NCBI GenBank assembly: GCA_029936425.1
Contig: JAPYSU010000013.1
Location: 1 to 64,000, forward strand
Length of the DNA: 64,000 nucleotides
Direction of reading: 5' to 3'
DNA from: Litorimonas sp.
Lineage (GTDB): Bacteria; Pseudomonadota; Alphaproteobacteria; Caulobacterales; Maricaulaceae
Below are positions 1 through 7,860 of the stretch, in pieces. The first letter of the stretch is position 1; the number at the start of each line of letters is the position of its first letter. The position numbers and the translations under genes are program-made. The notes under the pieces are model-generated. The model searched no databases. It was given only the letters and a program-made list of their open reading frames with translations, and was not told the origin of the DNA.

Positions 1-146
1 TAAGAGGCCGCTCCGGTTCCAATCGCTGCCGCGGGGTTAGCGCCCTTGCGAAACATTACCAAATTCGGTCTCCGGCAAGGATACCGACCCCGCGGGCAGT
101 CCACTTTATTCAAGGACGAACGCCAAAGCTGACCCCCCGATGGGCA
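1..146. other. GC-rich nested inverted repeat, possible structured RNA or gene edge
   Basis: No protein gene is recognisable here. A perfect 9-bp inverted repeat (CCGCGGGGT at 29-37, ACCCCGCGG at 87-95) encloses a second 6-bp pair (CCTTGC at 44-49, GCAAGG at 75-80). That gives a nested fold of about 67 nt, typical of a structured RNA. On the minus strand the segment faintly recalls 6S RNA, but I cannot establish that, and the element may continue beyond the left edge of the window. Confidence 0.3.
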
Positions 147-205
147 GTGGGACGAAAGGTCTGGGCAATGCGCACTTCAGAAATTACCGTTGCATCCCTA
201 CCCAT

Positions 206-364
206 CGTCATTACCCGACTTGATCGGGTAATCCATATGGTGAAGGTGCAATTGAATAAGGTCTATCGTTGGCACTTCAATGCTTCTGCTTACGCTCAAC
301 GCTCAATTTACACCCCAACGAACGAGAACCGCATGGATTCCCCGGTTAAACCGGGGAATGACGG
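206..364. repeat. Inverted pair of short palindromic (REP-like) repeats
   Basis: Two related units of about 35 bp face each other, at 206-240 and 329-364. Each has an inner palindrome: ACCCG/CGGGT in the left unit and CCCCGG/CCGGGG in the right. Each runs from a (C)CGTCATT end to an AATCCAT end, read on opposite strands, with about 90 bp between them. Read through in one frame they give the peptide pattern (RLDRVIH ... MDSPVKPGNDG) that dispersed palindromic repeats commonly produce in proteobacterial genomes. The reading frame at 147-515 is therefore taken as repeat-derived, not as a gene. Confidence 0.6.
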
Positions 365-524
365 AAAAAACATCAGGCAGTCAATCGCTCAACCTTGCCC
401 TTTGAAGACGCAGAGCCCCGCATCTTCGCTTTGCAGCCTGCAAAAAACAGGTCAATCTGCATTGCAGATGCCGCGTTCAGCGCTTTCCCCTTGCGTTTAT
501 ACCGGCAGCCCTTAAGTCGCGCCC

Positions 525-2108
525 ATGTTAGCAATTAATGATTTAGATTATGCCGTTCAGGGCCGTCCGCTTTTTGTCAAAGCCACAGCCTTCATTGCGG
601 CCGGGTGGAAAGTCGGGCTTATCGGGCGAAACGGAACGGGGAAATCCACCCTGCTCCGGCTTATCCGCGAAGAGATCGAACATCCCACCGCCGACGCCGC
701 CATCAAACTGAATAAAAATGCCCGCCTCGGCTGGGTGGCGCAGGAAGTGGCCGCAACGGATGACACCATTATGGAGGTGGTCCTTGCCGCTGACCGTGAA
801 CGCGCCGCCCTGATGAAAGCCAGCGAGACGGAGACCGACCCGGACAAGCTCGGCGATATCTTTGAACGCCTGACCCATATGGATGCGTGGAACGCCGATA
901 CCCGCGCCGCCATCGTTCTGACGGGTCTTGGCTTTTCACAGGAAGATTTCTACCGCGCGACAAAGGAATTTTCAGGCGGCTGGCGCATGCGCGCCGCGAT
1001 TGCGGGCGTCCTCGTCAGCGAGCCGGATGTGCTACTGCTCGACGAACCGACTAACTATCTCGACCTCGAAGGCGCGGCCTGGCTCGAGGGCTATATTCAG
1101 CGTTATCCGCATACCGTCATCATGGTCAGCCATGACCGCGAAATGCTGAACCGCTCCGTCACCCATACGCTGGCGCTGGAACATCAGCAGCTTATGCTGA
1201 CCCCCGGCGGCTATGATGACTGGATGACGCTGGCGGCGGCAAAACGCGCGCAGCTCCAGGCGCAGAAGGCCAAGCAGGACGCCGAGCGCGCGCATTTGCA
1301 GGCCTTTGTCGATCGCTTCAAGGCTAAAGCCTCCAAAGCCCGGCAGGCGCAATCCCGCGTTAAAATGCTGGAGAAGATGCAGGACATCGCAATTCCGATT
1401 TCCGAACGCGCGACGCCGTTTAATTTCCCCGAACCCAAAGGCAAACTCGCCCCGCCCATGCTCGAGCTGGAAAATGCGGATCTGGGATATGGCGAGGGCG
1501 CAAAGATTTTGTCCGGCGTGAACCTCCGGCTCGACCCGGATGACCGAGTCGCCATTGTCGGGGCAAACGGTCAGGGCAAGACTACTCTGGTCAAATCCAT
1601 CGCGCAGCGCCTGCCGCTTATGGACGGAAAGCGCAAAGCGTCCAGCTCTTTGCAGATCGGCTATTTCTCGCAGGATCAGCTCGACGAGCTGACGGCGGGC
1701 GAGACCGTGCTTAACCACGTCACCCAGAAACTGCCCAAAGGCACGCCCGAACACAAGGCCCGCGGCGCGGCGGCGCAGATGGGGTTTTCACATGAAAAGG
1801 TCGAGACCAATGTCGAGAAGCTCTCCGGCGGAGAAAAGGTACGCTTGCTATTGGGCCTGATGTCCATTGACAAGCCGCATGTGCTTATCCTCGACGAGCC
1901 GACCTCTCATTTGGATATCGACAGCCGCGAAGCCTTGATCTACGCGCTCAATGATTTTCCGGGGGCCGTGCTGCTCATTACCCATGATGTCTATCTGGCC
2001 GAAGCGACCGCCGACCGTCTATGGCTTGTCAATAAGGGCAAGGCCAAGCGCTATGACGGCGACCTCCGTGACTATAAGAAATTAGTGATGGCTGCCGACA
2101 GGGCGTAG
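525..2108 (+). CDS. ABC-F family ATP-binding protein
   Basis: This is a 527-residue soluble protein with two ABC ATPase domains and no membrane segment, so it belongs to the ABC-F class that acts on ribosomes, not in transport. Domain 1 has Walker A GRNGTGKST (34-42), signature FSGGW (149-153) and Walker B LLLDEP ending at E174. A charged, helical linker rich in K, A and Q (about 240-300) is the ribosome-contacting arm typical of ABC-F. Domain 2 has GANGQGKTT (346-354), LSGGEK and LILDEPTSHLD. It closely resembles the Uup/YheS-type subgroup but lacks a long C-terminal coiled coil. The exact translational role (tRNA positioning, stall relief) cannot be read from sequence. It stands alone, downstream of the repeat pair. 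Confidence 0.9.
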   Translation: MLAINDLDYAVQGRPLFVKATAFIAAGWKVGLIGRNGTGKSTLLRLIREEIEHPTADAAIKLNKNARLGWVAQEVAATDDTIMEVVLAADRERAALMKASETETDPDKLGDIFERLTHMDAWNADTRAAIVLTGLGFSQEDFYRATKEFSGGWRMRAAIAGVLVSEPDVLLLDEPTNYLDLEGAAWLEGYIQRYPHTVIMVSHDREMLNRSVTHTLALEHQQLMLTPGGYDDWMTLAAAKRAQLQAQKAKQDAERAHLQAFVDRFKAKASKARQAQSRVKMLEKMQDIAIPISERATPFNFPEPKGKLAPPMLELENADLGYGEGAKILSGVNLRLDPDDRVAIVGANGQGKTTLVKSIAQRLPLMDGKRKASSSLQIGYFSQDQLDELTAGETVLNHVTQKLPKGTPEHKARGAAAQMGFSHEKVETNVEKLSGGEKVRLLLGLMSIDKPHVLILDEPTSHLDIDSREALIYALNDFPGAVLLITHDVYLAEATADRLWLVNKGKAKRYDGDLRDYKKLVMAADRA

Positions 2109-2245
2109 AGAGGTATGTTATTTTGCTTGGAGCAAAGCCTCCCTCCCAAGACAATCAAATTGGAAGCGTATAAGGCGTTACAGAAATAAAGCTGGAAATA
2201 AACAACTTTTGGTGTAATTCTTAGTCTCTAGCTAGGAATGACATT

Positions 2246-3076
2246 ATGCATAAACATCTTTTCCCGATTGTCCTCTCATTTACCTTCGCGCTCTTGGCCT
2301 CAGAAAGCTTTGCCGCCCCGACCGCCGACGCAAATAATAACGGCGATATAACCCGGACGGAATACTTGAATTTTATGGCAAATAAGTTTGCGGAAACAGA
2401 TAAAAACTTTGATGGTAAGTTGACCCAAGAAGAATTAAAATTCTCGAGGCAACATAAACTGGAAGAACTAGCGCGCGGAAACTTTCGTTTTTTAGATCAA
2501 GATAAAGACGGCATTCTTAAATTAGAAAACTTTTCAGAGCAATTCGAGACGATTGCGGTAAATCCAAGGATGGAGGAGTCCGCCGCCGACCAATTCTTTG
2601 AGCTTCTTGACAAAAATGGGAATGGAAATGTTTCACGTTCAGAATATATCGAATACGTTCAAGCCCAGAAACAATTGGCCACGGATCAACGAAAAGAAAT
2701 GGCGGCGAATTATTTTAAGTCACTCGATTTAAATCAGGATGGTTACGTAGACGAAGACGAATTTATCTATAAAGGTCGTAATTCTAAGGCGACAATAAAT
2801 GATACTAGCGCAAACCCTTTCTCTAACCTCCGCAACACCTCGTCTTCCCAGAATAAAAGTGTACGGCGGGACGGAAATAGCGACGGTATTATTACCAAAT
2901 CGGAAGACAGGGAATATAATCTCTATCTATTTGAAAAATTTGACAGCAATGGTGACGGCATTGTGTATGAAACCTCCCATAGTGACTTCTTTTCCGACGT
3001 CGACAATATGAATATGGGGAACACCTCAAGCTTAGTAATCAGGGCTAGAGAAAAACTCTCTAACTCGGGCCCATGA
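2246..3076 (+). CDS. Secreted protein with seven EF-hand calcium-binding loops
   Basis: The 276-residue product starts with a signal peptide (residues 1 to about 23, cleavage near SFA/AP). EF-hand-type loops begin at D28, D52, D84, D122, D161, D209 and D233, for example DANNNGDITRTE, DKNGNGNVSRSE and DLNQDGYVDEDE. The first five lie in a regular array; the last two follow a Ser/Asn-rich spacer (about 180-207). Calmodulin-like loops on an exported bacterial protein suggest calcium binding or buffering in the periplasm or outside the cell; no enzymatic domain is visible. The gene is clearly AT-richer than its neighbours (hand-counted lines give 32-45% G+C), so recent acquisition or weak expression is possible. 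Its end overlaps the end of the convergent lpoA-like gene by 17 bp. Confidence 0.8.
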   Translation: MHKHLFPIVLSFTFALLASESFAAPTADANNNGDITRTEYLNFMANKFAETDKNFDGKLTQEELKFSRQHKLEELARGNFRFLDQDKDGILKLENFSEQFETIAVNPRMEESAADQFFELLDKNGNGNVSRSEYIEYVQAQKQLATDQRKEMAANYFKSLDLNQDGYVDEDEFIYKGRNSKATINDTSANPFSNLRNTSSSQNKSVRRDGNSDGIITKSEDREYNLYLFEKFDSNGDGIVYETSHSDFFSDVDNMNMGNTSSLVIRAREKLSNSGP

Positions 3077-4382
3077 CGGTTCTTGGCGCTGGGTCGATGA
3101 CTACAAACTTGCCGTTTCGGATTTGATAGACGGCGAGGCCGCGTTGCGGCTTTCCGTCGGCTTCGAACCGGATCAGGCCGTCCGCGCCGTAAAAGCCGTT
3201 CGGATCTTCGAGACGCTCCATCCGGTCACGCGGGCGGCCTTCGGCCACATAGGCGCCGATCGCCACGGCGTCATAGGCCTGACTCGCCAGTCGGGAATTA
3301 TCTTCGCCGTAAGCCCGGTCATAGCTGGCCTCGAAATCGGCCTGTGCGTCCGGGTCCGGTCCGGCGAAGACCCCGCCATTCAAGGCCGGTTCGCGCACGG
3401 TGGCGTTATTCTTCCAGAGGCCGGTGCCGAGGAACTGAACGGATGAGGGGTCGACATTGTAATAAGGCAGGAGCGGCGCAAGGCTCCGCAATGCCGTTCC
3501 GCCTTCCGGCAGGATAATGGCTTGGTAACGGGTCGAACGATATTGATTGGCCATGCTCCGCGCCGGCTCCTGCATGACGGTGATATCATCACCGCTATAG
3601 CTCGCAGAGGCCGTAATCTCTCCGCCGTTTTCGCGGACGGCCTTACGGTAGGCGTCATTGACGCGGCGGCCATATTCGCTCGTCGGGCCAAAAAAGGCAA
3701 AACGGTCTACGCCCGTATCGGAGGCATATTCGACAATGCGTTCAACTTCCGCCTCGGGCGGGAAAGATAAAAGATAGGCCCCGTCCCCCGCCACTCTTTG
3801 ATCGGTGGAGAAAGCCAGAATAGGGGTCCGGCTTGAGCTGGCAACCTGCTTGGCCGCATTGACTGAACCTGACAAGATAGGTCCAAGAATAACATCCGCC
3901 CCGGAATTTAAGGCCGCGCGCGCCGCGGATTGCGCCCCTTGCGCCGTACCGCCGGTATCCAAAGCGATCAAAAGAACATCCGCCGAGTCCCGTTCAAACA
4001 CAGCCAGTTCGGCGGCCTTCATCATGGAGTCTGCTTCGGCACGAAGGCGTTCGGAAGAGGAGGAAAAGGGCAGAAGCAGGGCCAGCCGTTTAACGTCCCG
4101 TCCTTCCATATGCGGCGGGGTCAGACCGTCCCGGCGTTCTGCGTCCTCATATTCATCCACCTCTTCTTCAGGTGTTTCTATTTCCGGCTCTTGCGCTTCC
4201 GGCATCGGCTCAGGTTCGACTGGACGGGGCTGAACCGGATCCGTGGGATATTGCGGCGGATAGGTCGGCGTTGAGGAACAGGCTGCCATTAGAAGGGCAA
4301 AAGCGGACAGGGCTATGACGCTGCTGCCGACCTGAAGTCGTTTGTGAATTCCGTCATGGCCAAAACGCTTAAATTTCATCAT
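3060..4382 (-). CDS. lpoA: LpoA/YraM-like lipoprotein, penicillin-binding protein activator family
   Basis: The 440-residue product has a lipoprotein signal with lipobox LMAAC (lipid-attached C35). A Pro/Glu-rich linker (about 40-90) follows, then a type 1 periplasmic-binding fold (about 95-430) of the LppC/Peripla_BP_6 kind. In E. coli, LpoA is an outer-membrane lipoprotein that activates PBP1A; the alphaproteobacterial form here lacks the N-terminal TPR-like domain, so ligand and partner are uncertain. It sits divergently next to rsmI and yraN, the conserved yraL-yraM-yraN neighbourhood, which supports the call. The ATG chosen is one of two adjacent Met codons; the AAGG upstream is about 10 nt away. 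Confidence 0.8.
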   Translation of the reverse strand: MMKFKRFGHDGIHKRLQVGSSVIALSAFALLMAACSSTPTYPPQYPTDPVQPRPVEPEPMPEAQEPEIETPEEEVDEYEDAERRDGLTPPHMEGRDVKRLALLLPFSSSSERLRAEADSMMKAAELAVFERDSADVLLIALDTGGTAQGAQSAARAALNSGADVILGPILSGSVNAAKQVASSSRTPILAFSTDQRVAGDGAYLLSFPPEAEVERIVEYASDTGVDRFAFFGPTSEYGRRVNDAYRKAVRENGGEITASASYSGDDITVMQEPARSMANQYRSTRYQAIILPEGGTALRSLAPLLPYYNVDPSSVQFLGTGLWKNNATVREPALNGGVFAGPDPDAQADFEASYDRAYGEDNSRLASQAYDAVAIGAYVAEGRPRDRMERLEDPNGFYGADGLIRFEADGKPQRGLAVYQIRNGKFVVIDPAPRTVMGPS

Positions 4383-4420
4383 AACACTTAAACCTTAGTT
4401 CAATGCCCCGGAGGGTTTCT

Positions 4421-5317
4421 TTGTCCATACCCAAGAAAAGCCCTGCGCCGCAACACCTATCAGAGGAAAGCCCTAAGGCCGAGGCAGTGCCGGAGTTGGC
4501 TCCGGGCTTATACATCGTTTCGACTCCTATCGGAAATCTCCGGGATATTACGCTCCGGGCGCTGGATGTGTTGCAGGCCGCCGAGCATATTCTGGCGGAA
4601 GACACCCGGCAAACCCGTAAGCTCTGCGAAGTCTATTCTATTTCGACTCCTTTATCGGCCTATCATGACCATAATGCGGCAGCGCGTGTGCCCGATTTGA
4701 TTGAGCGGCTGAAAGCCGGCGCCAGGATTGCGCTGGTCAGCGATGCCGGGACCCCGCTCGTCTCTGACCCCGGTTTTCGCCTCGTGCGGGCCGCAGTCGA
4801 AGCCGGAATTGATGTTTGGCCCGTACCGGGCGCCTCTGCCCTTCTGGCCGGCTTGGTCAAATCGGGTCTACCGTCTGACGCCTTCCACTTTGCCGGGTTT
4901 TTGCCGCCCAAATCAGCCGCTAGGCAGGCCGCTCTTTCCAGGCTGTCAAATGTGCATGCTACACTCGTCTTTTTTGAGACCGGGCCGCGTATTGAAAAGG
5001 TCTTGGCAGATATCGCAAAGGTTTTAGGTGAACGTCCCTGTGTTCTGACTCGAGAACTCACCAAGCGTTATGAAGAATCTCGTCATGGTACGGCAAAAGA
5101 ACTTTTAACGGGCGTTTACGAAATCCCTCCCAAAGGGGAACTGGTTCTATTGATTGCTCCGCCCGAGGCAGACAGTCTCTGGACAAAGGATCAAGTGACT
5201 TCCGCCTTACGAGAGCAGATTTCCGATGTCGGGGTAAAACGGGCCAGCGCAGCAGTCGCGGAATTGAGTGGCTGGCCGAAGCGAGACGTCTATGCCCTGG
5301 CTCTTAGCCTGAAATGA
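4421..5317 (+). CDS. rsmI: 16S rRNA (cytidine-1402-2'-O)-methyltransferase RsmI
   Basis: RsmI methylates the 2'-O of C1402 in 16S rRNA at the P-site, using S-adenosylmethionine. The conserved opening GLYIVSTPIGNLRDIT and the later VSDAGTPLVSDPG and PGASALLAGLV segments are diagnostic of the tetrapyrrole-methylase fold. An in-frame ATG lies at 4403, but a strong ribosome-binding site GGAGGG (4410-4415) sits 5 nt before a TTG at 4421. I therefore prefer the TTG start (298 residues). The gene is divergent from lpoA with only tens of bases between starts, and is followed by yraN after 18 bp, so the two are probably co-transcribed. Confidence 0.9.
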   Translation: MSIPKKSPAPQHLSEESPKAEAVPELAPGLYIVSTPIGNLRDITLRALDVLQAAEHILAEDTRQTRKLCEVYSISTPLSAYHDHNAAARVPDLIERLKAGARIALVSDAGTPLVSDPGFRLVRAAVEAGIDVWPVPGASALLAGLVKSGLPSDAFHFAGFLPPKSAARQAALSRLSNVHATLVFFETGPRIEKVLADIAKVLGERPCVLTRELTKRYEESRHGTAKELLTGVYEIPPKGELVLLIAPPEADSLWTKDQVTSALREQISDVGVKRASAAVAELSGWPKRDVYALALSLK

Positions 5318-5335
5318 AGCCTTGTATTTTCAATT

Positions 5336-5713
5336 ATGATTAATCGTGCTGAAAGTGAAAAACAGGGGCGGAAAGCCGAAGCGCGGGTTGCCAGCTATCT
5401 ACGGCTTCGCGGATATAAAATCCTCGAGACCCGATTTAGAACCGCTTATGGTGAGGTCGATCTTATTGCCCGAAAGGGTAAAACTCTTGCCTTCATAGAA
5501 GTCAAACAACGCGCGACACAAAAGGCCGTTGAGGACGCCATGGACTGGCGAACCGAACAGCGCGTCATGTCGGCCGCGGAAATATGGGTGGAACGAAACT
5601 TCGCCAATATGCCCGATGATTTTGAAATGCGGTTTGATTTCGCTGCAATCATAGGCGTGGTCACTCCGGTTTCCCGTGTGCGGTATTTAAAAAACGCCTT
5701 TCGTCCGGACTAA
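5336..5713 (+). CDS. yraN: YraN family protein (UPF0102, endonuclease-like fold)
   Basis: This 125-residue protein has the family core: GRKAEARVASYLRLRGYKIL, then YGEVDLIARKGKTLAFIEVKQR. The spaced E, D and ExK residues correspond to a restriction-endonuclease-like (Holliday-junction-resolvase-like) active-site pattern. The family's biological role is not firmly known. The gene directly follows rsmI, as in many proteobacteria, and length and motif order are standard. Confidence 0.9.
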   Translation: MINRAESEKQGRKAEARVASYLRLRGYKILETRFRTAYGEVDLIARKGKTLAFIEVKQRATQKAVEDAMDWRTEQRVMSAAEIWVERNFANMPDDFEMRFDFAAIIGVVTPVSRVRYLKNAFRPD

Positions 5714-5862
5714 AAGTTTGACAGGATTGAAAGAGACAGAAAAGGATCGGAAACGCCATCAAACTAATTGAAAGTTCAATGCTTCTCTGATTTAATAAAC
5801 CATGCCTGTGGGGGATCTTAAGGAGCAAAAATATATTAAGCTTGCCTCATATTACTGAGCCT

Positions 5863-6897
5863 ATGAAAACCTACTCTGTAGGCTCGGCTCAAATTCTTGC
5901 CGATAAAGTGTCTCACGACATGACCGTCTTTGTGAAACGCCATGTTTTCCCCGATTTACCTCAAGCGAACGCCCTGAATTGGCGGGATATATTTGTTCTG
6001 TCCCAAACCCTACGTTACCCAGAGGGCCTTACGCCTGCGGATATTTCTGCGAATACACGTCTGGACCCTGCAACCGTCTTAAGGGCCAACGAAAAACTTT
6101 ACAAAAACCGTCTTATTACTATTCTTGAACAAGCTCGGGACGCTCGCTCCAACCTTGTCCAAGTTACCTCTGGCGGGGCAGATTTTCTGCAAAATCTTTT
6201 TTCCGTTTATAGAGAGAAGCAGGAAAAAGTTTTTTTACGCTTCCTGCCCAGATTGGAAACCAATGACATTAAGGAGATTTTCGAAACCTGTCTGAACGTT
6301 CAGGAACACGCAGAAAAATTTGCGTCATTGCGGCCAAACGGAAAAATTCGTCATGACGACCGAACGAGCTATTCCCGTCATGCCTTTCAGGAGTCTTTTG
6401 AAGAGTTTCAAAGGTTTCCGGAATTTATCCTTCAGGTCTATTGCCGACGCATTTCTTCAGATTATATGTTTTTTCTCAAGTCCCACGCCATGTCGAAAAT
6501 GTCGGATAAGATTCTGCGAAAAAGCCGTGAGTTACTCACGCTCATGACGCTGGATTATATTGAACATGATGCAACAGCCATGGACGTCGTCAGGCTCTTA
6601 CGGTTTGACCCCGCCACCGCGACGAGAGCTGTAGCCATATTGTCTCAAGAAGGATTTATTGCCCCGGCAAACGGTTACCGCGATGATGACCGAAAGAAAC
6701 CGCTCATTCTTTCTGAAAAAGGCCGCAATGCAGTTGCCGAGTATAAACATCTTATGATTCAGGCATCTGTATTTTCTAATGAGACTCTTGGCCTGAAGCG
6801 GTCTCAAAAGGAGATTAATAAACAACTGGGTATTTTGGCCTTTATCAGCAATCGCACTGAGATTTTGGCGTCCATTAAACCAGGGAAGCTTGTCTAA
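5863..6897 (+). CDS. Tandem MarR-type winged-helix transcription regulator
   Basis: The product (344 residues from this ATG) carries two MarR-like winged helix-turn-helix units in one chain. Counted from an upstream TTG at 5842, the first covers about 47-125 (helices around TPADISANTRLDPATVL, wing near ARDARSNLVQVTSGG). The second covers about 230-305 (FDPATATRAVAILSQEGFI, wing RDDDRKKPLILSEKG, the classic MarR DR-x-LT-x-G pattern). MarR proteins normally dimerise to bind DNA, so a fused pair could act as a pseudo-dimer. Ligand and targets are unknown. Neither candidate start has a good ribosome-binding site: AAGGAG near 5819 is 17 nt from the TTG and further from the ATG. It stands alone between yraN and a receiver-like gene. 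Confidence 0.7.
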   Translation: MKTYSVGSAQILADKVSHDMTVFVKRHVFPDLPQANALNWRDIFVLSQTLRYPEGLTPADISANTRLDPATVLRANEKLYKNRLITILEQARDARSNLVQVTSGGADFLQNLFSVYREKQEKVFLRFLPRLETNDIKEIFETCLNVQEHAEKFASLRPNGKIRHDDRTSYSRHAFQESFEEFQRFPEFILQVYCRRISSDYMFFLKSHAMSKMSDKILRKSRELLTLMTLDYIEHDATAMDVVRLLRFDPATATRAVAILSQEGFIAPANGYRDDDRKKPLILSEKGRNAVAEYKHLMIQASVFSNETLGLKRSQKEINKQLGILAFISNRTEILASIKPGKLV

Positions 6898-7314
6898 CGG
6901 TGAGCAGAAAGACCTTATCACCACCAGGTTTTCTTGAAACTTCAAATAGTTTATTGAATTTTCAAGCTATTGATAACATTGCGTTTTTTACAGCCACATT
7001 AACGTTTCCGTAAAGACTGATTTCTACTGTTCAGTTATTGTAAAGCTTGAATGCCAAGGCTCTTTTGGAGTCTGAATCGATCCGTAAGGTTTGTCTCCCG
7101 TGAGTCGCGCCTTGCCCCCGAATAGCGCAAGGATTGCGCTCCCGTAGAAATTTTTTTTTGGAAAGGCTGTTTCAGCCTTCTCTTCATACAATTTCACGGG
7201 CCTAAATTGTAACTTTAAACCGTCGCATATGTTTCAGCTCGCCCTCCCGGCTGATTAATGCGCTCCAATCTAGACCAAAGCTATATGAACAGATCTGACT
7301 CTTTCTTTGTCAAA
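6898..7314. promoter_or_regulatory. AT-rich intergenic region with two hairpins
   Basis: No gene is seen in this gap of about 415 bp. It holds a 7-bp perfect hairpin (AGCGCAA 7124-7130, TTGCGCT 7134-7140), then a run of T (about 7151-7159), then a second perfect hairpin (AAGGCTG 7163-7169, CAGCCTT 7173-7179). The first hairpin plus T run resembles an intrinsic terminator, though the T run begins some 10 nt late. The region also presumably carries the promoter of the receiver-like gene. I could not assign a named riboswitch or small RNA. Confidence 0.35.
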
Positions 7315-7734
7315 ATGAGCGTTCTTCTGGTTCAGCCAGAGGACTCATTCGGTCAAATCCTTCGCGAGAACTTGATGAAAGAAGGCTATGAAGTTGTGGG
7401 TCCTGTCAACACAGTTGCGGACGCCTATTTGGCAATTTTGGATGAAGATCCGGACATGGCGATATTAGACCAAAAAGTCTGCCAAGATCAGACGGAAATT
7501 ATGTCTGATACGTTAATTCAGATTGGCATCGAACATTTGGTACACTGTCACAATCCTCCGCATATTCTCAAGCGTGAGATAGGACATGGGGCTATGCGAG
7601 GAGTCGTCATGGCGCCCCATAAAAATACCGCAGAAGGAATTAGCCATGAGCTCTGTTACATGCGTGCCGAAAAAATCCGCCGCGAAACGGAACGCTCAAC
7701 TCATAAAGTTCGCGCCCAGAATTCACCTCTTTAG
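7315..7734 (+). CDS. Degenerate response-regulator receiver domain protein
   Basis: From this ATG the product has 139 residues and resembles a stand-alone CheY-like receiver. An opening strand MSVLLVQPEDSF carries acidic residues E9/D10, and the MAILDQKV segment places D52 at the phospho-acceptor position. The usual Thr/Ser on strand 4 and the Lys-Pro pair on strand 5 are not clear (the equivalent region reads RGVVMAPHK), so phosphorylation may be lost or altered. No output domain is present; a charged C-terminal tail follows. In-frame upstream starts at 7258 and 7285 exist but extend a sequence without receiver similarity. No good ribosome-binding site was seen for any start. Confidence 0.6.
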   Translation: MSVLLVQPEDSFGQILRENLMKEGYEVVGPVNTVADAYLAILDEDPDMAILDQKVCQDQTEIMSDTLIQIGIEHLVHCHNPPHILKREIGHGAMRGVVMAPHKNTAEGISHELCYMRAEKIRRETERSTHKVRAQNSPL

Positions 7735-7860
7735 AGGGCCCGCCGCTTAGTGATTAATCGTCAAATCTATTGATGAGCTCCGCTAAGGTTCGTCTGATTG
7801 GAAGAAGGTCCCTGGCTTTTTGGTAAGACTTCATTCACCATAAAGCCTTAATCTGATGCT

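Noticed and set aside
147..515. Open frame of 122 codons before the ABC-F gene
   Set aside because: It spans the REP-like inverted pair and its sequence is the repeat-derived type; no ribosome-binding site and no protein-like composition.
2629..2638. TGTTTCACGT, resembling half of a parS site, inside the EF-hand gene
   Set aside because: Only the left 10 bases match; the second half reads TCAGAA, so it is not a palindrome.
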